This document shows, piece by piece, positions 16,301 to 25,317 of a stretch of DNA of 38,525 bases. Under the pieces are notes generated by a model. That model had not been told where the DNA came from. It searched no databases and saw nothing but the letters and a program-made list of their open reading frames with translations. The position numbers and the translations under genes are program-made. Source of the stretch: an uncultured Chthonomonas sp. (lineage in GTDB: Bacteria; Armatimonadota; Chthonomonadetes; Chthonomonadales; CAJBBX01); the NCBI GenBank assembly GCA_903885605.1, contig CAISJD010000160.1, forward strand, positions 1-38,525, read 5' to 3'. Positions within the stretch are counted from its first letter, which is position 1; the number at the start of each line of letters is the position of its first letter.

Positions 16301-18927
16301 GGCGCGACGGCTACCGGCGCAAGGTCACGCACGCAGCGGAAGCCGATGGTTCCGCATCGGTCCATCCCCGGGTGCATCAGCAGGAACCGCGTGTGGGTGT
16401 CCAGCCGTTGCGGGCCGCCGTGCACGTACCAGCCCGAGCCCTGCGCGTCGAAGCCCGATCCACCCCGGAGGATGCAGGAGCGCGTGTGCCCGTCGCTTCG
16501 CTCGCTCTCGGTTAGCTGCCAGACGTTCCCGGCCATGTCGTAGCATCCCCACGGGCTTCGGCCATCAAGATGCGCGCGCACCGCCTCCGGCCGGGAGCCT
16601 GCGCACCGCGTGGCGTCGAATGCGTCGCCCCAGGGCCACACGCGCCCGGTGTCGCCCTGCGCCGCACGCTGCCACTCGGCCTCGGTGGGGAGCCGCTTGC
16701 CCGCCCATCGAGCGTAGGCCCGTGCGTCGTCCAGATCGACGTAGACCACGGGCAGCTCCTCAGCGCCCGCAGGGCAGGCGTCACCGCCCCAGTGGCGCAG
16801 GAAGTTCTCCGCGCAGGCCGGGCGGTAGCCGGTGGCCTTGAGGAACGCCGCGAACTGGCCGTTGCTGACGAGGGCCTCATCGACGGCGAAGGCAGGCACA
16901 TCCACGGTGAAGTCGTGGGTCACGGTCTCGTTGAACGGGAGGCCCACGAGGAAGCTCGCCAGGCGCTCGACCGGCAGGCCGGGGTCGGGGTAGCACCCGC
17001 ACTCGCGGCGCTCATGCTGTAGCCGCATACGGGCCCTTCCGGCGCTGACGCGCACCATGCCGTCGGGCATCGCCGCGCCCGCAGACAGCGGCCGGCACGC
17101 CTGGGGCGGCCGGGGCGCCATCGAGGCGGCCAGCCGCTGCAGCAGCGCAGCCTCGGGCTCCGTCGCGCCAGGGGCGTCGAACGGCGGCGCTTCCGCGGCC
17201 AGCCGGCGGACGCGCTCCATGGCGGCGCGGGTCCATGCCACAGCGATGGCGGCATACCGGCCCGGCTCGACGCTGACGGCGCCGTCGGGCCCGACGGCCA
17301 GCTCGCGGCCGGTCCAGAGGTCCCAAGCCTGGGCGCCCGCCCTCCTGACCGATGTGCGGACCAGCGGCCCGCCGGCCGCGCTCCGGTCCAGCGTCAGGGT
17401 CAGCTCAAGCCCGTCCGACCGCCAGCGTGACGCGAAGGCGCCTGCCCGAAGCGTCGGCACGGCGGGCTCCCAGCGGTCGGAGGCCAACTCCGGCGTGAAG
17501 CTGCGCAGGATGCCCGAGGCGCGCTTCCATGCCGCGCTGTCCTCGGCACTCCATGGAACCCAGCTCCCGAAGACGTTCTCCCAGACCATCATGCCGGAGC
17601 CATTGAGCCACGCCTCATCGATCTCGGACTGGTGGCTCCGCGACCAGCGCTGGATACGGTGCTGCATGTGCCGCGGCTCCACCCACTTGAGCAGGAGGAC
17701 CGACGGCTCATCGTAGGCGGGGCCCCACTGCGCCCAGCTGGAGCTGCAGAGGCTGGTCTGCTCTAGCGGCGGCGCGCCCTCGGGCTCGAAGATGACCCCG
17801 CGCCTCCCAGCATCGACGGCGGATCGCAGGCCGGTCGGCGCGGCGGTCATCGTGTCGAGGAAGATGCCGTCGGCCTCGATCTCGTGCACCAACCCGGCCA
17901 GCGCCTCGGTGTCGGTGCCGGCCTCGCGGCGCGTACCCGTATCCCAGGGGTTGTAGTCGATGAAGCAGCGCGTGCCTCGGGCGCGCATCCGCCGCGTGAG
18001 GTCGCGCAACCCCTGCAAGCCGCCGGGGAGGTCGCGATAGAAGTCGAACTGGTTGCGGTCGTCCACGCCGATGCGCGGGTAGGCGTGCCACAGCACCAGC
18101 GAGTCGACGTGGCCCACGCGCCGCTCCAAGTCGTCGATCCACGCGTCAACGGTGAGCCTGCCGCTCTCGGGGCTGCAGAGCGCGGCGTCGTAGAGGAACG
18201 CGAAGGCGCAGGTGAAGTTGCCGGCGCCCCAGGCGAGGTCGCGTCGGCCGTAGATGCCGCGATCCAGCGTCGGCACCCGCGGGCCGGAGCGGCCCAGCGA
18301 CGCGGCGCGACCTGCCGGGCCCGGCATCTCCATCTCAATGGAGTGGAGCGTCCAGCGGCCGGGTGTAGCGTCGAACGTGCCGTCCTGCCCGAGGATGGGC
18401 ACAGCGAAGGCCGCGCCGGGGAACTCCGGCACGTCAGCGGTGAGCCGCACACGGCTCCGCTTGCCCGACACGCCCGCCTGCGCGGAGGCCCGAACGGTCG
18501 ACCAGCCCACCCAGGCCCCGCTCTTGCCGTCGAGGTAGTCGAAGGCAAGGCAGAGGCGCGTGTTGCCGGCCAGCGGCGTCACATCGGCGGACAGCGTGAC
18601 CCTCTCGCCGGGCTTCAGGGCCAGCGGGCGGGCGGCGTCGGGCTGCAGGCGAACCCAGGCGCGCGTGCCGGTGTACGTCACGGAGATGTCGGTCAGCGGC
18701 CGGCTCCGCGCCCTGCGGCGCATCGCATCCATAGCTGCCTGCCACGCCGCGCGGTCCTGACTGGGCAGGGGATAGCGCACGGAGCCCCATCGGATCTCCA
18801 GGCCCGGCGCCTCGGAACCGGGCTCGGCGCGTCGGGCATCGCCGCCGTCGGCCACCCAGAGGCCCGGCGCGTAGGCGACCCGCACCGTGGCGGGCGGCGG
18901 AGGGGGAGCCGTGGGTGTGGGCACCAT
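16297..18927 (-). CDS. Glycosidase-like protein fused to an FGE/SUMF1-like domain
   Basis: Protein of 876 residues. ATG 18927 is chosen because it lies 5 bp after the Usp stop and is preceded by AAGGAG; longer frames overlap the Usp gene. Residues 1-215 are beta-rich (carbohydrate-binding-like). Residues about 225-570 look like a TIM-barrel glycosidase (HVDSLVLWHAYPRIGVDD, GTRCFIDYNPWDTG, ADGIFLDTM with D358, GMMVWENVFGSW). Residues about 620-868 are an FGE-sulfatase domain (PF03781): AFAVDEALVSNGQFAAFL, ARWAGKRLPTEAEWQRAAQG, WPWGDAFD, SPWGCYDMAGNVWQLTES, LRGGS and GTIGFRCVRD. The active-site Cys pair of true formylglycine-generating enzymes (SYLC..YC) is missing (THTRFLLMHPGMDRC), so sulfatase activation is unlikely. 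There is no signal peptide. The role is unknown. Confidence 0.8.
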   Translation of the reverse strand: MVPTPTAPPPPPATVRVAYAPGLWVADGGDARRAEPGSEAPGLEIRWGSVRYPLPSQDRAAWQAAMDAMRRRARSRPLTDISVTYTGTRAWVRLQPDAARPLALKPGERVTLSADVTPLAGNTRLCLAFDYLDGKSGAWVGWSTVRASAQAGVSGKRSRVRLTADVPEFPGAAFAVPILGQDGTFDATPGRWTLHSIEMEMPGPAGRAASLGRSGPRVPTLDRGIYGRRDLAWGAGNFTCAFAFLYDAALCSPESGRLTVDAWIDDLERRVGHVDSLVLWHAYPRIGVDDRNQFDFYRDLPGGLQGLRDLTRRMRARGTRCFIDYNPWDTGTRREAGTDTEALAGLVHEIEADGIFLDTMTAAPTGLRSAVDAGRRGVIFEPEGAPPLEQTSLCSSSWAQWGPAYDEPSVLLLKWVEPRHMQHRIQRWSRSHQSEIDEAWLNGSGMMVWENVFGSWVPWSAEDSAAWKRASGILRSFTPELASDRWEPAVPTLRAGAFASRWRSDGLELTLTLDRSAAGGPLVRTSVRRAGAQAWDLWTGRELAVGPDGAVSVEPGRYAAIAVAWTRAAMERVRRLAAEAPPFDAPGATEPEAALLQRLAASMAPRPPQACRPLSAGAAMPDGMVRVSAGRARMRLQHERRECGCYPDPGLPVERLASFLVGLPFNETVTHDFTVDVPAFAVDEALVSNGQFAAFLKATGYRPACAENFLRHWGGDACPAGAEELPVVYVDLDDARAYARWAGKRLPTEAEWQRAAQGDTGRVWPWGDAFDATRCAGSRPEAVRAHLDGRSPWGCYDMAGNVWQLTESERSDGHTRSCILRGGSGFDAQGSGWYVHGGPQRLDTHTRFLLMHPGMDRCGTIGFRCVRDLAPVAVAP

Positions 18928-18932
18928 GGGCG

Positions 18933-19853
18933 TCAGGTCTCCTTCACGAAGAGTATGGGGCGACCTAGCCTCGCCGCCATGCGCGGGGCCACGCTGGCCT
19001 CCACGATGGCCTCGATGCCGGTGCTGCCGTGCGTGGCCAGTACGACGAGTCCCGCCTCTATCTGGCCTGCGTAGGCCGTCAGCGCCGCCACGGTCTCGCC
19101 GCGCAGCACAGCCGTGCGGACGGCGGCGCCGCGGACGGCGCACGGTGCGGCCATGGCCGCCAGGTCGCGGGCGGCGCCCTCCTCCGCGAGGTCCAGGATG
19201 GCGCGCATGGTTCTCGGCAGCGTGATCCCGCTGCGGCGGCGGGCATCGGCGAGCGTCTCCGGTGTAGGCACGGCAAGCGCCAGGTGAAGCGTCGCCCCGA
19301 ACGCGCAAGCCAGCGCCGACGCGAGACGCAATGCCACGCTCTGGTCGTGCTCGCCGTCCACGGGCGCCAGGATATCGGTGGGCTCGAAGGGCATGGGCGA
19401 GCCGTCCGGCGCGGGCTGGAGCATGAGAATCGGCCATGCGCCGCGCTGGAGCACCTGCTGGGCGATGCGGCCGATGAACAGGTCGCGAAGGCCGCCGCTT
19501 CCGTGTGCGCACAGCACGACCAGATCGGGAGCCATCTCCTGCGCGTGCTCAACGATGCTGCCCGCCACGCTCCCCTCACGCGTCTCGTGGGCGTGCAGCT
19601 CCACATGGACGCCGGCCTCGGTCAGCCTTGCGGCCGCACTTTGGAGGTACTCCTCGGCGGCCCGCAGGTCCGCCAGGTGCGCCTCGCCGTGGATGGTTGC
19701 CGGCGGCCGCTCCTCCAGCACGTGCAGCAGAGCCACCTCGGCGCCGAACCGGCCGGCCAACGCGATGAGCGACGGTAGCACGGCCTCGGCCAGACGCGAC
19801 CCGTCCAGGGGAGCCAGGATCCTTCGAATGACGCGGTCGTCTCGTCCCGGCAT
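18933..19853 (-). CDS. Tandem universal stress protein (two UspA domains)
   Basis: Protein of 306 residues with two Usp domains: residues about 8-150 (RRILAPLDGSRLAEAVLP ... VVLCAHGSGGLRDLFIGRIA ... PILMLQP) and about 155-304 (DILAPVDGEHDQSVALRLA ... LVVLATHGSTGIEAIVEASVA ... PILFVKE). The first domain keeps most of the G-2x-G-9x-G ATP-binding pattern. The second has Glu-Ala where Gly is expected before the final Ser, so nucleotide binding there is doubtful. The start ATG 19853 is 2 bp from the mntH stop, with GGAGG inside the end of mntH. Co-transcription with a manganese transporter points to a stress role, probably oxidative, by context. Confidence 0.9.
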   Translation of the reverse strand: MPGRDDRVIRRILAPLDGSRLAEAVLPSLIALAGRFGAEVALLHVLEERPPATIHGEAHLADLRAAEEYLQSAAARLTEAGVHVELHAHETREGSVAGSIVEHAQEMAPDLVVLCAHGSGGLRDLFIGRIAQQVLQRGAWPILMLQPAPDGSPMPFEPTDILAPVDGEHDQSVALRLASALACAFGATLHLALAVPTPETLADARRRSGITLPRTMRAILDLAEEGAARDLAAMAAPCAVRGAAVRTAVLRGETVAALTAYAGQIEAGLVVLATHGSTGIEAIVEASVAPRMAARLGRPILFVKET

Positions 19854-19855
19854 GG

Positions 19856-21157
19856 CTATCCTCCAGTAATGGCCTTATAAATAATGTAGAGGTTGAGCGA
19901 CACGATCACGGAGGTCACCGCCCACGCCGCCACGGTGGTGGCCTTACCGTTCACCAGCACGCCCATGAGCGACCGGTCCGAAGTGAAGAGCACCAGCGGG
20001 GCCAGCGCAAAGGGCACGCCGAAACTGAGCACCACCTGGCTGGCGATCAGCACCTGGGTAGGGTCGAGCCCGATGGCGATCACCACGATGGAGGGGGCCA
20101 TGGTGACGCCGCGCCGGATCCAGAGCGGGATCTTGTGTTTCAGGAAGCCCTGCATGATCACCTGCCCGGCCATGGTGCCGACGGCCGATGATGAGAGCCC
20201 TGCCGCCAGTAGCGAGACGCCGAAGAAGGCGCTGGAGAGGGGCCCCAGCAGCGGGGTCAGCGTCCGGTGCGCCTCCTCGATGGTAGCGACGCCGCTGTGG
20301 CCCTGCGCATGGAACGTGGAGGCGGCCATGATGAGCATGGCTGCGTTCACGAACCCCGCCAGCCCCATGGCCAGGACGATGTCCGCGATCTCGAAGCGCA
20401 CGAGCCGCTTCAGCAGGTCGGGGTGGCGTGTGACGACGCGCCCCTGGGTCAGCGCAGAATGGAGGAAAATGACGTGGGGCATCACCGTGGCGCCCAGGAT
20501 GCCCGACGCGAGGACGACACTCTCAGGCCCGTCGAAGCGGGGCATGACGGTGGCACGGCCGATGGCGCCCCAGTCGGGCCGGCCGAGAAGCGTTTCGGCC
20601 ACGTAGCAGAGGGCGATGACGCCCACCATGACCGCGATGACGGCCTCCAGCGGTCGGAAGCCCCGGTGCTCGAGGCCGAGGATGACGAACGTGGCGAACG
20701 CCGTGATGATGCCGCCCCAGAGGAGCGGGATGTGGAAGAGCAGCTGCAGGCCCACGGCCGCGCCCAGGAACTCGGCCAGGTCGGTGGCCATGGCCACCAG
20801 TTCGGCCAGCACCCACATCGTCCAGACCATCCAGCGCGGCAACCGGTCCCGGCAGACCTCCGCCAGGTTTGAGCCCGTGGCGATGCCCAGCTTCGCCGAG
20901 AGGGTCTGGATCAGCATGGCCATGAGGTTGCTGGCCACGATGACCCATATCAGCATGTAGCCGAAGCGGGCTCCGGCCTGGATGTTGGTGGCGAAGTTGC
21001 CGGGGTCGACGTAGGCCACAGAGGCCACGAACGCAGGCCCCAGGAACGGTAGGAGCCGGCCGGCGCAGCCCTTCCTCTCGTCGCCTGCAAGCACGCCCTC
21101 GGCGGCCTTCTGCACTGCGGCATTGGACATCGGGCTCTCGGGCGCGCCCTGGCTCAT
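19856..21157 (-). CDS. mntH: Nramp family divalent metal (manganese) transporter
   Basis: Inner-membrane protein of 433 residues with about 11 helices. Metal-binding motifs are AYVDPGNFATN in helix 1 (D51, N54) and ATVMPHVIFLHSAL in helix 6 (M, P, H), which define proton-coupled Mn/Fe transporters of the Nramp type. ASNLMAMLIQTLSAKLGIATG and ELVAMATDLAEFLGAAVGL are also conserved. The start ATG 21157 lies 3 bp after the stop of the zinc-ribbon gene. Manganese as substrate is supported by the divergent gene for a Mn-type superoxide dismutase across the promoter region 21524-21754. A hydrophilic N-terminal extension of about 30 residues precedes the first helix. Confidence 0.92.
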   Translation of the reverse strand: MSQGAPESPMSNAAVQKAAEGVLAGDERKGCAGRLLPFLGPAFVASVAYVDPGNFATNIQAGARFGYMLIWVIVASNLMAMLIQTLSAKLGIATGSNLAEVCRDRLPRWMVWTMWVLAELVAMATDLAEFLGAAVGLQLLFHIPLLWGGIITAFATFVILGLEHRGFRPLEAVIAVMVGVIALCYVAETLLGRPDWGAIGRATVMPRFDGPESVVLASGILGATVMPHVIFLHSALTQGRVVTRHPDLLKRLVRFEIADIVLAMGLAGFVNAAMLIMAASTFHAQGHSGVATIEEAHRTLTPLLGPLSSAFFGVSLLAAGLSSSAVGTMAGQVIMQGFLKHKIPLWIRRGVTMAPSIVVIAIGLDPTQVLIASQVVLSFGVPFALAPLVLFTSDRSLMGVLVNGKATTVAAWAVTSVIVSLNLYIIYKAITGG

Positions 21158-21160
21158 AGG

Positions 21161-21523
21161 CTAGAGCTCCGGCTCGGAGCCGCCGCCGCCGCCGTCCGGC
21201 CCGGCATCGTCGCCCTTCTCCATCTCCTCCTCGAAGGCCTGCTCCAGGTCGCCGCCCATATCCTCGTCCATGGCGGCGCTCATGTCCCTGACCCACTTCT
21301 TGATCGCCTTCGGGTCGTTTTCCAGGTCGCCGTACGAGGCCTCGTCGCAGAGGCTCTCCATGGTCTCGTCCTCGGAACGGAGGCGCGCAAAGCGGGAGAC
21401 GCGCCTCTCGGCGTCCTGGCTGCCGCACCGCGGGCACGCGGCGGGCTTCGGGTTGGCGATCACACCCACCAGCGCGCTGTACCTGCGGCCGCACTGCTTG
21501 CAGTCATACTCAAAGATCGGCAT
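21161..21523 (-). CDS. FmdB-type zinc ribbon protein with acidic tail
   Basis: Protein of 120 residues. ATG 21523 is preferred because AAGGAG precedes it by eight bases and the N-terminus MPIFEYDCKQCGRRYSALVG is the typical FmdB/CxxC_CxxC start. Zinc ligands are C8, C11, C30 and C33. After the ribbon, residues 45-120 are strongly acidic (SMS-poor, rich in Glu/Asp, with MDEDMGGDLEQAFEEEMEKGDD) and end in Gly-rich sequence. Regulatory or nucleic-acid roles are often proposed for this family but few are proven. It is the first gene of the five-gene operon and so the one closest to the promoter shared with the divergent dismutase gene. Confidence 0.85.
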   Translation of the reverse strand: MPIFEYDCKQCGRRYSALVGVIANPKPAACPRCGSQDAERRVSRFARLRSEDETMESLCDEASYGDLENDPKAIKKWVRDMSAAMDEDMGGDLEQAFEEEMEKGDDAGPDGGGGGSEPEL

Positions 21524-21754
21524 GGCCGGAACTCCTTGCAGCCCATGGGGGGGGCATCGTGTGCAACATTCTACCCAAGACGCCCGAGGCCGACCTCCCG
21601 GCCCGGAGCCCGCGTGTAGCCATACTAAAAACCTTGCCGCGAACGGGATACGACGCACCGCTCCATGCGTAAGACATCATAGCCGCCCGACGGAGCAGGT
21701 CATGAGCGCCGCGGGCATGAAGACACACGAACGAGAACCATGAGGAGACATGAA
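21524..21754. promoter_or_regulatory. Divergent promoter region between the mntH operon and the superoxide dismutase gene
   Basis: This 231-bp gap carries no gene. It must hold promoters for both directions. On minus, TAGAAT occurs about 45 bp before the zinc-ribbon ATG as a possible -10; on plus, CATACT near 21621 is a possible -10, both without a clear -35. A more AT-rich stretch (CATACTAAAAACC, near 21621-21633) stands out. No confident operator palindrome for MntR, Fur or OxyR was recognised by eye. Confidence 0.4.
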
Positions 21755-22369
<615 letters not shown>

Positions 22370-22399
22370 GGTCCGAAGCCGGACCGCCGACGTTGCAGC

Positions 22400-22432
22400 A
22401 GGGGTTGGGACCGCGCGGTCCCAACCCCTTCC
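22400..22432. terminator. Bidirectional intrinsic-type terminator between the dismutase and hybrid kinase genes
   Basis: A nearly perfect palindrome: AGGGGTTGGGACC (22400-22412) with GGTCCCAACCCCT (22417-22429), loop GCGC, followed by TCC. It lies between convergent genes ending at 22369 (plus) and 22459 (minus), so it can serve both. Confidence 0.7.
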
Positions 22433-22458
22433 GCATACCGGTGGACCCTCGGCGGCCG

Positions 22459-25095
22459 TTACCCCTGCGCCGGCACAGCCGGATCGCATGGCGGAGCATC
22501 GAGCGCCTCCCGAACGGTGAGCGCCAACACCTCCCGTGAGAAGGGCTTGCACAGGAACCGCACACCATCACCGAGTGCGCCGCCCGGCGCAGCCATGTTC
22601 GCGGCGTAACCCGACATGGCGACACACTTGAGGCCTGGCCGCAACTCGCGCATGACCTGCGCCAGTTCGAGGCCGGTCATCCTCGGCATAATGATGTCAG
22701 TGAGCAGGAGGTGGATCTTGCCCTCAAACGCGCCTGCCTGGGCGATCGCCTCGTCAGGCGAGTCGGCTGACAGGACGTGGTACCCGAGCCGCTCCAGCAG
22801 CCGCTGCGTCGAGACCCTGATGGGTCGCTCATCCTCGACGAGCAGGATGGTCTCGCTTCCGCCGGGGCGCCCGGCCGGCACCGACCCCTCGGCCGTATGC
22901 GATGCGGCGGCCGGCGTGTCCACGACCGACCTCGGCAGGTACATCCGGAATGTGGCGCCATTGCCGGGTCGGCTCGCCACCTGCACAAAGCCGCCGTTCT
23001 GCTGCATGATGCCGAACACCGTCGCCAACCCCAGCCCGGTACCTTCACCGACGCCCTTGGTCGTGTAGAAAGGCTCGAAGATGTGCTGCAAGGTCTCGGC
23101 ATCCATGCCGTGGCCGGTATCGCTCACCGTCAGCATCACGTACTGCCCCGGCAGGGCGTCACCGTGCGCCGACGTGTCGGCCGCGTCGACCGTCACATTC
23201 GCCGTACTGACAGTCAACGTACCCGGCCCGGCCATGGCGTCACGGGCGTTGACGCCCAGGTTCACCAGGATCTGGTCGATCTGCGAGGGGTCGGCCATCA
23301 CATGCCAGAGAGCGGCGCCCGGCCTCCAGACCATCTCGATGTCCTCGCCGATGATCCGGCGGAGCATCTTCAGCAGGCCGCCGATGACCGTGTTCAGGTT
23401 CAGCGCGGTCTGCGCGATCGCATGTTTGCTCGCATAGGTCAGGAGCTGCCGCGTGAGGTCGGCGCTCCGGTGCGAGACGCCTTCGATCTCGTCCAGGTGC
23501 TCGACGGCCGGATGCCCAGCCGGCAGTTCGTCGCGTGCCAGTTCAACGTTGTTCAGGACCGCCATCAGCATGTTGTTGAAGTCGTGGGCGACGCCTCCGG
23601 CCAGCCGGCCCACTGCCTCCATCTTCTGCGCCTGGGCCAACTGAGTGTGCAGCGTCTCACGTTCGGCGTCGGCTCGCATCTGCTCTGTAACATCGGCGGC
23701 CACACAGGCGAACTGGCCCGCTGCCGGCCGGAAGGCCACCACGTCGAAGTGCTTGCCTAAGCCTGAGGCGAAGTTGGTGAACCGGGCCGGCACGCCCGTT
23801 GCCGCCACTTCACCGTACGTGGCAATCCAGGTCGGTTCGAGCCCCGGGAGGACCTCCGTAACGGTCCGACCAATGATGTCGGCTACCTTTCGGCCGATCA
23901 TCGCCTCAAACGCTGGATTGGCCGCCAGGAACCGGTAGTCGACCGGGCGGCCCTCCTCGTCGTAGACCATCTGGTGGAGAGCGCAGCCCGTCGGCATGGC
24001 GTTGAACAGAGCATCATACTGCCGACGGCTCTCCACCGCGGAGGTACGCGCCTCGGCCACCCGCGTCAGCATGGCGTTGATGGCGCCCGCAAGCGACGCG
24101 ATCTCGTCTGCTCCGGTCACGGCCACTTGCGGCAGCGACTCCGCTTCAAGGTCGACCCGGCCCACCTGGTCGTTCAGTGCCTCCAGGCGGCTCACCACGT
24201 GCCGGCGCAGCAGGTGGGCCATGGCAACGGCGAACACCAGGCAGGCGAGGGCGACGATGGAGCCGAACAGCGCCGTGGCGTGTACGCCTTGCCGGTAAAT
24301 ATCGCGCGGCATCCGGACCTGCGCCATTAGCGCGGGCCTCCCTCCTATGTCGCGCAGAAGCCCGAAGATGCTCAGATCTTCGCCGCCGTGTGTCACCAGA
24401 TGGTCCTGGGCGCCGCCGGTGAGCGCGTCGAGCGGCTTTTGATAGTCACGCAGGGTCGACGGATCGGCCACCGCATGCAGTGAGACACGCACCCGTAGTC
24501 CGTCGCTGATCTGCTGGACGACTGCGGCATCGAGGCGCCGCCCCATTACGAGGAGGCCACGGGCCGGCCCGAGGCAGTTGCTCGTGAGGATCGGCCGCGC
24601 TGCAACGGCCATGGCGCCGTCAGGCAGCACCACCATGCCCCTGGTACCCCGGTGCCCTGGACCGCCCGGATTGAGCGGGCCGCCGGGAAGGGCCAGCCGT
24701 GCCAGACCGGCCGGCAGGGGGACCGCCATGGAGCGCTGCAAGTCGTAGCCGCCAGACCAGATCGGCCTGCCGAAGTTGTCGGTGATCAGGAGTGCGCTTA
24801 GGTCCAAGCCGGAGAAAGCGGACGGCGTCAGGTTCGCCTTCACGAAGGATGCGTTGCGGTCTTGTACGTACGCATAGGTGTCATCGAACTGCGACCAGTC
24901 GGTGACCGACCGGTCGAGCCCGTCGACTACACGCTCCAGCGCAGAGCGCACCCGCGCTAGATCGCCTCGTGCGTGCTCCGCCTCTGTCTGCTCAAAGGCA
25001 TGTACCTCAACGAGCGTGGCGGCCACGTAGAGCAGCACCACCAGCGCGGTGACCGCTGAGATGAGCGCAGCCAGCACTCGCCTGCCGAGCTTCAT
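22459..25095 (-). CDS. Hybrid sensor histidine kinase (CHASE4-HAMP-PAS-kinase-receiver)
   Basis: Membrane protein of 878 residues. ATG 25095 is chosen because GAAGGGAT precedes it and the N-terminal helix follows (VLAALISAVTALVVLLYVAA); the open frame upstream lacks coding character and overlaps the opposite gene at 25318. Residues about 45-265 are a periplasmic CHASE4-like sensor (LDRSVTDWSQFDDTYAYVQD, FVKANLTPSAFSGL). Helix 2 is about 272-295, HAMP about 296-350 and PAS about 355-475. The kinase core has H504 (GRLAGGVAHDFNNML), the N box LVNLGVNARDAM, the G1 box VSDTGHGMD and the G2 box GEGTGLGLATV. The C-terminal receiver has phosphoacceptor D800 (LLLTDIIMPRMTGLEL) and Lys in FLCKPFS. The ligand and output partner are unknown. 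Confidence 0.92.
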   Translation of the reverse strand: MKLGRRVLAALISAVTALVVLLYVAATLVEVHAFEQTEAEHARGDLARVRSALERVVDGLDRSVTDWSQFDDTYAYVQDRNASFVKANLTPSAFSGLDLSALLITDNFGRPIWSGGYDLQRSMAVPLPAGLARLALPGGPLNPGGPGHRGTRGMVVLPDGAMAVAARPILTSNCLGPARGLLVMGRRLDAAVVQQISDGLRVRVSLHAVADPSTLRDYQKPLDALTGGAQDHLVTHGGEDLSIFGLLRDIGGRPALMAQVRMPRDIYRQGVHATALFGSIVALACLVFAVAMAHLLRRHVVSRLEALNDQVGRVDLEAESLPQVAVTGADEIASLAGAINAMLTRVAEARTSAVESRRQYDALFNAMPTGCALHQMVYDEEGRPVDYRFLAANPAFEAMIGRKVADIIGRTVTEVLPGLEPTWIATYGEVAATGVPARFTNFASGLGKHFDVVAFRPAAGQFACVAADVTEQMRADAERETLHTQLAQAQKMEAVGRLAGGVAHDFNNMLMAVLNNVELARDELPAGHPAVEHLDEIEGVSHRSADLTRQLLTYASKHAIAQTALNLNTVIGGLLKMLRRIIGEDIEMVWRPGAALWHVMADPSQIDQILVNLGVNARDAMAGPGTLTVSTANVTVDAADTSAHGDALPGQYVMLTVSDTGHGMDAETLQHIFEPFYTTKGVGEGTGLGLATVFGIMQQNGGFVQVASRPGNGATFRMYLPRSVVDTPAAASHTAEGSVPAGRPGGSETILLVEDERPIRVSTQRLLERLGYHVLSADSPDEAIAQAGAFEGKIHLLLTDIIMPRMTGLELAQVMRELRPGLKCVAMSGYAANMAAPGGALGDGVRFLCKPFSREVLALTVREALDAPPCDPAVPAQG

Positions 25096-25212
25096 GCCAA
25101 TCCCTTCCGCCACTCCATGGGCCGTACTGCAAGGCTCAGCGTCAGTGTACCTGCCTCGTGCGGCGCGGATTGCCGTCACGAGGCCGTGCCGGAAGCGCCC
25201 GGGCGTACCCAC

Positions 25213-25248
25213 GCCCCCAGGAGCCCCCAGGAGCCCCCAGGGGGGGGC
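25213..25248 (+). repeat. Short 10-bp tandem repeat and G-tract
   Basis: GCCCCCAGGA-type units occur in almost three copies (25213-25240), ending in a run of eight or more G. It lies in the 222-bp gap between the hybrid kinase start and the Cys-rich gene. Such tracts are prone to slippage; no regulatory function is shown. Confidence 0.5.
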
Positions 25249-25317
25249 CGTGGCTCGCGGCAGGAGTTCCGCCGATCGGCGTCGAACTCGGGCGCAACCG
25301 GGGCAAGGAGGCGCACC

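Noticed and set aside
16297-17100. True formylglycine-generating enzyme serving the sulfatase at 32013
   Set aside because: The FGE-like domain lacks the catalytic Cys pair and is fused to a glycosidase-like domain in a distant operon.
18928-19512. N-terminal extension of the glycosidase/FGE fusion frame
   Set aside because: The extension overlaps the Usp gene in another frame and is Arg-rich with no coding character; the start at 18927 has a binding site and follows the Usp stop by 5 bp.
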